DNA from: Rutidosis leptorrhynchoides
Taxonomy: Eukaryota > Streptophyta > Magnoliopsida > Asterales > Asteraceae
Length of the DNA: 64,000 nt
NCBI RefSeq assembly: GCF_046630445.1
Contig: NC_092343.1
Span: 136,703,501-136,767,500 of the forward strand
Direction of reading: 5' to 3'
Part shown: one piece after another, positions 22,834 to 35,972 of the stretch
Layout: every line of letters begins with the position of its first letter
Numbering within the stretch: the first letter of the stretch is position 1
Notes under the pieces: model-generated
What the model was told of the DNA's origin: nothing
Database searches by the model: none
The model's input: the letters and a program-made list of their open reading frames with translations, nothing else
Made by a program: the position numbers and the translations under genes

Positions 22834-23477
22834 TGTGATGACCCAGAAATTTTCGATCAAATTTAAACTTTAATCTTTATATGTTTCCGACACAATAAGC
22901 AAAATTTGTAATGTTGAGTCTCGAAAGTTTTGAAATCTGTATTCATGTAATCAATTACCCTTTCACTATGCTCAACGATTCACGGACATTTATGTGTATA
23001 TTGATATGTTTATATAATATATATTTATTAGTTGAAAACGTTAACAAAGTATTAGATATATAATACTTTACATGAACGTATTTTGTTTGAATATAAGTTA
23101 TTATAGTTATCGACGAGATTAAAAGATAATATCATACGATTGAATTATCAGATACATTGAATTATGATTACGAGTCTCTGTTATGAGGTCCACTTTGAAT
23201 TAGGAAACCCTTACTTTTATCGGTATTCGGAATAAATGGTAAAGTGATTTTCAAATGAGAACAAAGTGTCACTTATCAAGAGTTAGACAAAAGTTAGTGG
23301 AGAATTGAAATTCATAATACTTGATTGATCTATTTCCAAACGTGCAAAAACGTTTTTCGATATAATATAACTTGTTTATTAAAATGTCTTTGTTAAAAGT
23401 CGAATGTTCTCATTTTTCTGATTCATTTTTCACTTCACCTCTCTCGATCTCACTATATTTATATTTATAATTATTAA

Positions 23478-23537
<60 letters not shown>

Positions 23538-23708
23538 CAAGATTATTAATATTAATCTTATTATTACTAATATTAGTATTATTAATAGCGATATTATTAG
23601 TATTATACATAAAATATTACGACGAGGTTCTCCTCGCGTGTTTTCAAAATGGGTTTTATGAGCGGGATAGATCTAAGGAAATTATGGGTTATAGCTATGG
23701 AGGTTATG
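22834..23708 (+). mobile_element. Element A: 3' LTR, first part
   Basis: The sequence repeats the A 5' LTR from its first base and contains an ATT microsatellite (about 23476-23537). It is interrupted at 23708 by solo LTR X. This copy is shorter than the 5' LTR. Confidence 0.85.
23476..23537. repeat. (ATT)n microsatellite
   Basis: About 20 uninterrupted att units lie in the A 3' LTR. The corresponding tract in the 5' LTR (about 16024-16060) is shorter and interrupted. The open frame of Asn codons on the minus strand is only this repeat. Confidence 0.95.
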
Positions 23709-25968
<2,260 letters not shown>

Positions 25969-28900
25969 TGTAGTGACCCGAACTTTTTCATGTTTATATA
26001 TATATTAAATGAAATTGTTATTTACATGATTAAGTGTTTCCAACTTGTTAAGCAATCAAACTTGTTAAGACTTGATTAATTGAAATAGGTTTCATATAGA
26101 TAATTGACCACCCAAGTTGACCGGTGATTCACGAACGTTAAAACTTGTAAAAACTATACGATGACATATATATGGTTATATATATAGTTAAAATGATTTT
26201 ATTATAAGTATGTATCTCATTAGGTATGTTAACAATGAGTTATATACATAAAAATGAGACTATTAATTTAAGAAACTCGAAAACGATATATATAACGATT
26301 ATCGTTATAACAACGTCTTACTAGGTACATATGAATCATATTAAGATATTTATACACTTGGTTAATTATGTTAAATGATAAGTAAATATATTATTAAGTG
26401 TATTAATGATGAAATACATATGTAAAAATAAGACTACTAACTTAATGATTTCGAAACGAGACATATATGTAACGATTATCGCTGTAATGAAATTTAACTG
26501 TATATATATCATACTAAGATATATTATATATCATAATATCATGATAATATAATAATTTAACATCTCATTTGTTATAATAAATAATGGGTTAACAACATTC
26601 AACAAGATCGTTTACCTAAAGGTTTGAAAACAACATTTACATGTAACGACTAACGATGACTTAACGACTCCGTTAAAATGTATATACATGTAGTGTTTTA
26701 ATATGTATTCATACACTTTTGAAAGACTTCAAGACACTTATCAAAATACTTCTACTTAACAAAAATGCTTACAATTACATCCTCATTCAGTTTCATCAAC
26801 AATTCTACTCGTATGCACCCGTATTCGTACTCGTACAATACACAGCTTTTAGATGTATGTACTATTGGTATATACACTCCAATGATCAGCTCTTAGCAGC
26901 CCATTTGAGTCACCTAACTCATTTGGGAACCATCATTTGGCAACTAGCATAACATATCTCATAAAATTACAAAAATATGAGTGTAATCATTCATGACTTA
27001 TTTACATGAAAACAAAATTACATATCCTTTATATCTAATCCATATACCAACGACCAAAAACACCTACAAACACTTTCATTCTTCAATTTTCTTCATCTAA
27101 TTGATCTCTATCAAGTTCTATCTTCAAGTTCTAAGTGTTCTTCATAAATTCCAAAAGTTCTAGTTTCATAAAATCAAGAATACTTCCAAGATTGCAAGTT
27201 TAATTCCAAGTTTTCTAAATCCATTCCAAGTAATCATACAAGATCAAGAAACCTTTGTTACTTACAGTAGGTTATCTTTCTAATACAAGGTAATAATCAT
27301 ATTCAAACTTTAATTCAATTTCTATAACTATAACAATCTTATTTCGAGTAGAAATCTTACTTGAAATTGTTTTCGTGTCATGATTCTGCTTCAAGAACTT
27401 TCAAGCCATCCAAGGATCCTTTGAAGCTAGATCTATTTTTCTCATTTCCAGTAGGTTTATCCAAGGAACTTGAGGTAGTAATGATGTTCATAACATCATT
27501 CTATTCATACATATAAAGCTATCTTATTCGAAGGTTTAAACTTGTAATCACTAGAACATAGTTTAGTTAATTCTAAACTTGTTCGCAAATAAAAGTTAAT
27601 CCTTCTAACTTGACTTTTAAAATCAACTAAACACATGTTCTATATCTATATGATATGCTAACTTAATGATTTAAAAACTGGAAACACGAAAAACACCGTA
27701 AAACCGGATTTACGCCGTCGTAGTAACACCACGGGCTGTTTTGGGTTAGTTAATTAAAAACTATGATAAACTTTGATTTAAAAGTTGTTATTCTGGGAAA
27801 ATTATTTTTATTATGAACATGAAACTATATCCAAAAATTATGGTTAAACTCAAAGTGGAAGTATGTTTTCTAAAATGGTCATCTAGACGTCGTTCTTTCG
27901 ACTAAAATGACTACCTTTACAAAAATGACTTGTAACTTATTTTTCCGACTATAAACCTATACATTTTCTGTTTAGATTCATAAAATAGAGTTCAATATGA
28001 AATCATAGCAATTTGATTCACTCAAAACGGATTTAAAATGAAGAAGTTATGGGTAAAACAAGATTGGATAATTTTTCTCATTTTAGCTACGTGAAAATTG
28101 GTAACAAATCTATTCCAACCATAACTTAATCAACTTGTATTGTATATTATGTAATTTTGAGATACCATAGACACGTATACAATGCTTCGACCTATCATGT
28201 CGACACATCTATATATATTTCGGAACAACCATAGACACTCTATATGTGAATGTTGGAGTTAGCTATACAGGGTTGAGGTTGATTCCAAAATATATATAGT
28301 TTGAGTTGTGATCAATACTGAGATACGTATACACTGAGTCATAGATTGATTCAAGATAATATTTATCTATTTATTTCTGTACATCTAACTGTGGACAACT
28401 TGTTGTAGGTTACTAACGAGGACAGCTGACTTAATAAACTTAAAACATCAAAATATATTAAAAGTATTGTAAATATATTTTGAACATACTTTGATATATA
28501 TGTATATATTGTTATAGGTTCGTGAATCAACCAGTGGCCAAGTCTTACTTCCCGACTAAGTAAAAATCTGTGAAAGTGAGTTATAGTCCCACTTTTAAAA
28601 TCTAATATTTTTGGGATGAGAATACATGCAGGTTTTATAAATGATTTACAAAATAGACACAAGTACGTGAAACTACATTCTATGGTTGAATTATCGAAAT
28701 CGAATATGCCCTTTTTTATTAAGTCTGGTAATCTAAGAATTAGGGAACAGACACCCTAATTGACGCGAATCCTAAAGATAGATCTATTGGGCCTAACAAA
28801 CCCCATCCAAAGTACTGGATGCTTTAGTACTTTGAAATTTATATCATATCCAAAGGGTGTCCCGGAATGATGGGGATATTCTTATATATGCATCTTGTTA

Positions 28901-29413
28901 ATGTCGGTTACCAGGTGTTCACCATATGAATGATTTTTATCTCTATGTATGGGATGTGTATTGAAATATGAAATCTTGTGGTCTATTGTTAAGATTTGAT
29001 ATATATATATAGGTTAAACCTATAACTCACCAACATTTTTGATGACGTTTAAAGCATGTTTATTCTCAGGTGAATACTAAGAGCTTCCGCTGTTGCATAC
29101 TAAAATAAGGACAAGATTTGGAGTCCATGTTTGTATGATATTGTGTAAAAACTGCATTCAAGAAACTGATTTCGATGTAACATATTTGTATTGTAAACCA
29201 TTATGTAATGGTCGTATGTAAACAGGATATTTTAGATTATCATTATTTGATAATCTACATAAAGCTTTTTAAACCTTTATTTATGAAATAAAGGTTATGG
29301 TTTGTTTTAAAAATGAATGCAGTCTTTGAAAAACGTCTCATATAGAGGTCAAAACCTCGCAACGAAATCAATTAATATGGAACGTTTTTAATCAATAAGA
29401 ACGGGACATTCCA
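25969..29413 (+). mobile_element. Element B (Ty3/gypsy, Tekay type): 5' LTR, 3.4 kb
   Basis: The LTR runs from tgtagtgaccc to gggacattcca. A probable TATA box ttttataaatg lies at 28633-28643 and a hairpin gaggtcaaaacctc at 29345-29358. Compared by eye with the 3' LTR (35973-39415), it has nearly equal length and about 2 to 3 percent differences, which suggests insertion on the order of a million years ago at usual plant rates. Confidence 0.9.
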
Positions 29414-29415
29414 GT

Positions 29416-29427
29416 TGGTATCCGAGC
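29416..29427 (+). promoter_or_regulatory. Primer binding site of element B
   Basis: tggtatccgagc lies two bases after the LTR. It is a close variant of the initiator Met tRNA complement seen in A, C and G. Confidence 0.8.
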
Positions 29428-29453
29428 GTTGGTCCTAGAGAACCAGAAAATTT

Positions 29454-29507
29454 GCATTAGTGTGTCTTATCGAGTTTGTTAGAATGCATTAGTGAGTCTG
29501 GACTTCG
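29454..29507 (+). promoter_or_regulatory. Paired leader motif of element B
   Basis: gcattagtgtgtct (29454) and gcattagtgagtct (29486) are 32 bases apart, followed by ggacttcgacc. The same arrangement is found in A and C. Confidence 0.5.
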
Positions 29508-29622
29508 ACCGTGTTTTCTTTAAAAATGATTGCTTAACATTTTTGTTGGAAACTATATATTATTAACATGTATATATTATGTGATATATTAATCTCTTAA
29601 CATGTTTGATATTGTGTGATAG

Positions 29623-30204
29623 ATGTCTACCTCTAGCACAAATCCCATTGACTCACCTAATAATAACGAAGAGTCGAATATATATTGGACTGATTCACAA
29701 GTTCCCGAAGAAGAACCGGAAGAAGAATCAGAACCGGAAGAGTAGCAACCGGAGGAGGAAATAGAACCGGTGGGGGAAATAATAAAACGGTTAAGTAAAA
29801 GAAAATCCTCAACCAACCGACCAAGGTTAATTATGGTCAATGGTGTTTCCGCCAAGGAAGCAAAATATTGGGAGGATTACCAATTCTCCGATGAATCGGA
29901 TTCCGACGAGAATTCCGATGATGTTATAGAAATTACCCCAACTGAATTTAAAAAGGCAAAAGAAAATAATAAGGGAAAGGGCATAAAAATAGAGAAATCT
30001 AATTCCAACCCCGATGAACTTTATATGTATCGTCAACCCCCTAAGCCCTTAAGTTGTAACAATGACCCGGAAACCTCTAAACCACCAGGTTTTTCTAAAC
30101 CGTTGTGGAAAACGACAGCTCGTATTAGGGGAACATCATATATCCCTAGAAACTTGGCAAAACGAACCAAAACCGAAGAAGAAGAAACGAGCGAGTCGGA
30201 ATAA
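29623..30204 (+). mobile_element. Element B: acidic extra coding region before gag
   Basis: The region opens MSTSSTNPIDSPNNNEESNI and is strongly acidic and Ser-rich (EEEPEEESEPEE, then SDESDSDENSDDVIEITPTE). A Lys-rich part follows and then ..RNLAKRTKTEEEETSESE. No known domain is visible. It lies between the primer site and the F-box-like region, all upstream of gag. It is broken in about one place. Its function is unknown. Confidence 0.6.
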
Positions 30205-30341
30205 GATAGTTGTATTCGTGTGGTGTAATATATGTAATATAGTGTGCTTATGCTTTATGATATATGTAAAAATTGCTTGTATTAATAAGTATTTTTTTTA
30301 TGAATCTAACTCTTGTCTATTTTACAGTATAAAAACACAAA

Positions 30342-31023
30342 ATGGATAGACAACCCAATATTTTAAGAGACCTACCCGGAGACATGATTGATGAAATCTT
30401 GTATAGAGTCGGTCAGAATTCTTCGGCACAACTATTTACGGCGAAATCAGTTTGTAAGACATTCGAAGAACGTTCCAAGAATGTCTTGGTTTATACGAGA
30501 CTTTCATTTGAAAGATGGGGGATTCACATTGGGAAACCCATAAGTTACGATGTGTTTACTTTGACGCATATATTGCGGGGAACCCAAATGCTATTTTACG
30601 CAACGGGTTAAGAAATTATTTTGACTCAATGTATCCGAATATAGGACTTCATGATTTAGAAAAAGCGGCTAACATGCAACATAAAGAAGCATGCTATACT
30701 TACGGGTTAGTAATGTTTGCTTCTCACCAAAGTGAGAAAAAGAACATCGGGCTACAACTATTAAACAAAATGTTCCCACAAGTGACGGAGTCGATAATTG
30801 GGGTAAGAGATGAGGTTTTTAGGTTATTACGAGACTGTTGGTCATTACGTAACCCTCGTCCCTTTAACGACGTTACAACATGCTGTCTTATCAACGGCCA
30901 TAACGGTTATGTTCCAAAAGACCAAGGATGGGAAGTAGTCCTAGTAAAACCAGAATGCGTGACTTGTTTCTGGACGTATGAATTACGTGTCTTTATTGCC
31001 TTTGCTGAACGACTTGTGTACTA
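30342..31023 (+). mobile_element. Element B: F-box-like coding region, probably captured from the host
   Basis: The beginning (MDRQPNILRDLPGDMIDEIL, then VCKTFEERS) has the LP..ll.eIL.rV..VCK.F pattern of a plant F-box. The later part contains GLHDLEKAANMQHKEACYTY and KKNIGLQLL, a Sel1/TPR-like repeat, and ends with a Cys-containing tail (CVTCFWTYELRVF). This order matches the host F-box family represented by Arabidopsis At1g67623 and At2g35280, as I remember it. It lies in sense orientation between primer site and gag. The relic carries about one break. Capture from the host is an inference. Confidence 0.65.
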
Positions 31024-31215
31024 GCTAGAATTATCTTCACAACTATCTTGTATCAAAGTTATTGTGTGCTATATTTCATGCTTTATGTAAAATAAGCGGT
31101 ATTGTAAGTTTGTAAAATATTGTATAAAAGTTTGAACGCGAAATATTATTATAATCAGTTTTTCATATAGAATTGTAGTAGTTGAATTGTATATTAGCTA
31201 CTAAGTATGAACTTA

Positions 31216-31234
31216 ACGGGTAGGTACTACCCGA
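31216..31234. repeat. Internal PPT-like palindrome in B, just before gag
   Basis: acgggtaggtactacccga repeats the 12 bases found before the 3' LTR (35961-35972) and adds their inverted half. It lies about 130 bases before gag. Confidence 0.65.
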
Positions 31235-31365
31235 ATTTAAACTTATAAAACGCTAATATGAAGAAAAAGCTTTTATAAATGAGTTCATATTATGCTACAA
31301 AATACTATTAACTACTCTTAATATTCTGTATGATTAACTTGTTCCATTTGACTATTTTGAAGGAA

Positions 31366-32420
31366 ATGGCACCGACTACTCGACACACCGTGAATATGAA
31401 TGAAGAGGAATTCTGTACTTTTCTAGCTTCAAACATAGCCGCAGTACAGGCTGCGTTACATACCAACAATAACCTTGGATCTAGCAGTACAGGAAATCGT
31501 GTAGGATGCACCTACAAAGAATTCACTGCCAGCAAACCTTTGGAATTTGATGGAACCGAAGGACCGATCGGATTGAAACGGTGGACCGAGAAGGTCGAAT
31601 TGGTGTTTGCCATAAGTAAGTGTACTGAAGAGGACAAAGTGAAGTACGCTACGCATACCTTCATAGGTTCTGCATTAACATGGTGGAATACCTATCTAGA
31701 GCAAGTGGGATAAGATGATGCGTACGCACTACCGTGGTCAGCATTCAAGCACTTGATGAACGAGAATTACCGTCCCAGAACCGAGGTCAATAAGCTCAAG
31801 ATAGAACTTAGAGGGTTACGAACCCAAGGATTTGATATTACCACATACGAAAGATGATTCACAGAATTGTGCCTATTGTGTCCGGGAGCGTTCGAAGATG
31901 AGGAAGAGAAGATCGACGCGTTTGTGAAAGGATTACCGGAAAGAATCCAAGAAGATATAAGTTCCCACGAGCCCGCCTCCATATAACAGGCATGTAGAAT
32001 AGCTCACAAACTAGTGAACCGGATTGAGGAAAGAATTAAAGAACAGACGGTTGAAGAGGCCAATGTGAAGCAAGTCAAAAGAAAGTGGGAGGAAAACGGT
32101 GATAAGAATCACCAATACAACAACAACAGCAATTACAATAATAATCGCAACAATTATCCCAACAATCGCAACATCAATCGCAACTACAACAAATGGCCCA
32201 ACAACAACAACAACAACAACAGCAACTACAACAATCATCCCAACAACAATAACAACCGCAACAACAACAACAATCAGAAGCAGCTTTGCCAAAGGTGTGA
32301 AAAGTATCACTCGGGGTTCTGAACCAAATTTTGCAACAAGTGTAAAAGAAATGGTCATAACGCGGCGAAGTGTGAGGTCTACGGACCAGGGGTTAACAGA
32401 ACGAAAGGAACAAATGGTGT
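31366..32420 (+). mobile_element. Element B: gag region
   Basis: The region starts MAPTTRHTVNMNEEEF. The retrotransposon gag core includes KPLEFDGTEGPIGLKRWTEK and ALTWWNTYL, followed by an Asn-rich low-complexity stretch (about 32110-32280) and a Cys/His stretch (LCQRCEKYH). It is broken in a few places. Confidence 0.85.
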
Positions 32421-32424
32421 CGGA

Positions 32425-35400
32425 ATGAGTAATGGCGGAGCAAGTAGTGTCGGAGCAAGTTATGCCAATGTAGTTTGTTATAAATGTGGAAAACCGGGCC
32501 ACATTATTAGAAATTGCCCGAACCAGGAGAACACGAATGGACAAGGCCGCGGAAGAGTTTTCAATATTAATGCGGCAGAGGCACAGAAAGACCCTGAGCT
32601 TGTTACGGGTACGTTTCTTATTGACAATAAATCTGCTTACGTTTTATTTGATTCGGGTGCGGATAGAAGCTATATGAGTAGAGATTTTTGTGCTAAATTA
32701 AGTTGTCCATTGACGCCATTGGATAGTAAATTTTTACTCGAATTAGCAAACGGTAAATTAATTTCAGCAGATAATATATGCCGGAATCGAGAAATTAAAC
32801 TGGGTAGCGAAATATTTAAGATTGATTTGATACCAGTAGAGTTAGGGAGTTTTGATGTAATAGTTGGCATGGACTGGCTGAAGAAGGTGAAAGCAGAGAT
32901 CGTATGTTATAAAAATGCAATTCGCATTGTACGAGAAGAAGAAGAACCCTTAATGGTGTACGGAGAAAAGGGCAACATGAAGCTACATCTTATTAGTAAT
33001 TTGAAGGCACAAAAACTAATAAGAAAAGGTTGCTATGCTGTTCTAGCACACGTCGAGAAAGTACAAACTGAAGAAAAGAGCATCAATGATGTTCCCGCCG
33101 CAAAAGAATTTCTCGATGTATTTCCGAAAGAATTACCGGGACTACCTCCACATCGATCTGTTGAATTTCAAATAGATCTTGTACCAGGAGCTGCACCAAT
33201 AGCTCGTGCTCCTTATAGACTCGCACCCAGTGAAATGAAAGAACTGCAAAGCCAACTGCAAGAACTATTAGAACGTGATTTCATTCGACCAAGCACATCA
33301 CCATGGGGAGCTCCTGTTTTGTTTGTCAAGAAGAAGGATGGTACATTTAGGTTGTGTATTGACTACAGAGAGTTGAACAAACTTACCATCAAAAACCGTT
33401 ATCCACTACCGAGAATTGACGACTTATTTGATCAACTACAAGGCTCATCGGTTTATTCGAAGATCGATTTACGTTCTGGATATCATCAAATGCAAGTAAA
33501 GGAGGATGATATTCAAAAAACTGCTTTTAGGACGCGTTATGGTCATTACGAGTTTATGGTTATGCCGTTTGGATTGACTAACGCACCAGCTGTGTTCATG
33601 GACCTTATGAACCGAGTGTGTGGGCCATATCTTGACAAGTTTGTCATTGTTTTCATCGATGACATACTTATTTACTCAAAGAATGATCAAGAGCACGAAG
33701 AACATTTGAGAAAAGTGCTAGAAGTATTGAGGAAAGAAAAACTATACGCTAAGTTTTCAAAGTGTGCATTTTTGTTGGAAGAAGTTCAATTCCTCAGTCA
33801 CAAAGTGAACAAAGAAGGTATCCAGGTGGACCCGGCAAAGATCGAAACCGTTGAAAAGTGGGAAACCCCAAAAACTCCGAAGCATATACGTCAATTTTTA
33901 GGATTGGCTGGTTAATACAGAAGATTCATCCAAGATTTCTCCAAAATAGCAAAACCCTTGACTGCATTAACGCATAAAGGGAAGAAACTTGAATGGAAGG
34001 ATGAACAAGAGAAGGCGTTTCAATTATTGAAGAAAAAGCTAACTACGGCACCTATATTGTCATTACCTGAAGAGAATGATGATTTTGTGATTTATTGTGA
34101 CGCATCAAAGAAAGGTCTCGGTTGTGTATTAATGCAACGGACGAAGGTGATTGCTTATGCGTCTAGACAATTGAAGATTCACGAGCAAAATTATACGACA
34201 CATGATTTGGAATTAGGCGCGGTTGTTTTTGCATTAAAGACTTGGAGGCACTACTTATATGGGGTCAAAAGTATTATATATACTGACCACAAAAGTCTTC
34301 AACACATATTTAATCAGAAACAACTGAATATGAGGCAGCGTAGGTGGATTGAATTATTGAATGATTATGACTTTGAGATTCGTTACCACCCGGGGAAGGA
34401 AAATGTGGTAGCCGACGCTTTGAGCAGAAAGGACAGAGAACCCATTCGAGTAAAATCTATGAATATAATGATTTACACTAACCTTACTACTCAAATAAAG
34501 GAGGCGCAACAAGGAGTTTTAAAAGAGGGAAATTTAAAGGATGAAATACCCAAAGGATCGGAGAAGCATCTTAATATTCGGAAAGACGGAACTCGGTATA
34601 GGGCTGAAAGAATTTGGGTACCAAAATTTGGAGATATGAGAGAAATGGTACTTAGAGAAGCTCATAAAACCAGATACTCAATACATCCTGGAACGGGGAA
34701 GATGTACAAGGATCTTAAGAAACCTTTTTGGTGGCCAGGTATGATAGCCGATATTGCTAAATATGTAGGAGAATGTTTGACGTGTTCTAAGGTCAAAGCT
34801 GAACATCAGAAACCATCAGGTCTACTACAACAACCTGAAATCCCGGAATGGAAATGGGAAAACATTACCATGGATTTCATTACTAAATTTCCAAGGACTG
34901 CAAGTGGTTATGATACTATTTGGGTAATAGTTGATCGTCTCACCAAGTCAGCACACTTCCTGCCAATAAGAGAAGATGACAAGATGGAGAAGTTAGCACG
35001 ACTGTATTTGAAGGAAGTCATCTCCAGACATGGAATACCAATCTCTATTATCTCTTATAGGGATGGCAGATTTATTTCAAGATTCTGGCAGACATTACAG
35101 CAAGCATTGGGAACTCGTCTAGACATGAGTACTGCCTATAATCCACAAACTGATGGGCAGAGTGAAAGGACGATACAAACACTTGAAGACATGCTACGAG
35201 CTTGTGTTATTGATTTCGGAAACAGTTGGGATCGACATCTACCGTTAGCAGAATTTTCCTACAACAACAGCTACCATTCAAGCATTGAGATGGCGCCGTT
35301 TGAAGCACTTTATGGTAGAAAGTGCAGGTCTCCGATTTGTTGGAGTGAAGTGGGGGATAGACAGATTACGGGTCCGGAGATAATACAAGAAGCTACCGAG

Positions 35401-35937
35401 AAAATCATCCAAATTCAACAAAGATTGAAAACCGCCCAGAGTCGACAAAAGAGCTACGCCGACAGTAAAAGAAAAGATATAGAGTTTGAAATTGGAGAAA
35501 TGGTCATGCTTAAGGTTTCACCTTGGAAAGGCGTTGTTTGATTTGGTAAACGGAGGAAACTAAATCCAAGGTACATTGGACCATTCAAGATTATAGATCG
35601 TGTCGGACCAGTAGCTTACCAACTGGAGCTACCTCAACAACTCGCGGCTGTACATAACACTTTCCACGTCTCAAATTTGAAGAAATGTTTTGCTAAAGAA
35701 GATCTCACTATTCCGTTGGACGAAATCCAAATCAATGAAAAACTTCAATTCATTGAAGAACCCGTCGAAATAATGGATCATGAGGTTAAGAGACTTAAAC
35801 AAAACAAGATACCGATTGTTAAGGTTCAATGGAATGCTCGTAGAGGACCCGAGTTCACCTGGGAGCATGAAGATCAGATGAAGAAGAAATACCCGCATTT
35901 ATTTCCAGAAGATACGTCAACACCTCCAACTGCTTAA
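32425..35937 (+). mobile_element. Element B: zinc knuckle, protease, RT, RNase H, integrase and chromodomain
   Basis: Visible parts in order: zinc knuckle [14 protein letters not shown] (about 32476), protease [10 protein letters not shown] (about 32645), reverse transcriptase with [12 protein letters not shown] and the catalytic FIDD (about 33340-33665), and RNase H ([13 protein letters not shown] near 34095, [10 protein letters not shown]). Then comes integrase with an HHCC zinc-binding part (ECLTCSK, about 34770) and DDE-type core ([12 protein letters not shown]), and a C-terminal chromodomain-like part ([20 protein letters not shown], about 35820). This order with a chromodomain puts B among chromoviruses, and the wording fits the Tekay clade. 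Most of the reading frame is open; a few breaks are present. Confidence 0.92.
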
Positions 35938-35960
35938 AATTTCGGGACGAAATTTATTTA

Positions 35961-35972
35961 ACGGGTAGGTAC
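35961..35972 (+). promoter_or_regulatory. PPT region of element B
   Basis: acgggtaggtac directly precedes the 3' LTR and follows tttcgggacgaaat. It is the same as in A and C. Confidence 0.75.

Noticed and set aside
28363-28662. Antisense frame in B-type LTRs beginning MCLFCKSFIKPACILIPKIL, seen again near 38405 and 39549
   Set aside because: It recurs because the LTRs are copies of each other; lengths differ, and the frame in the A LTR is only partly similar, so I do not call a gene.
32011-32544. 177-codon open frame on the minus strand within B gag
   Set aside because: It is the complement of the Asn-codon-rich stretch; the Val/Ile-rich product is a low-complexity by-product.
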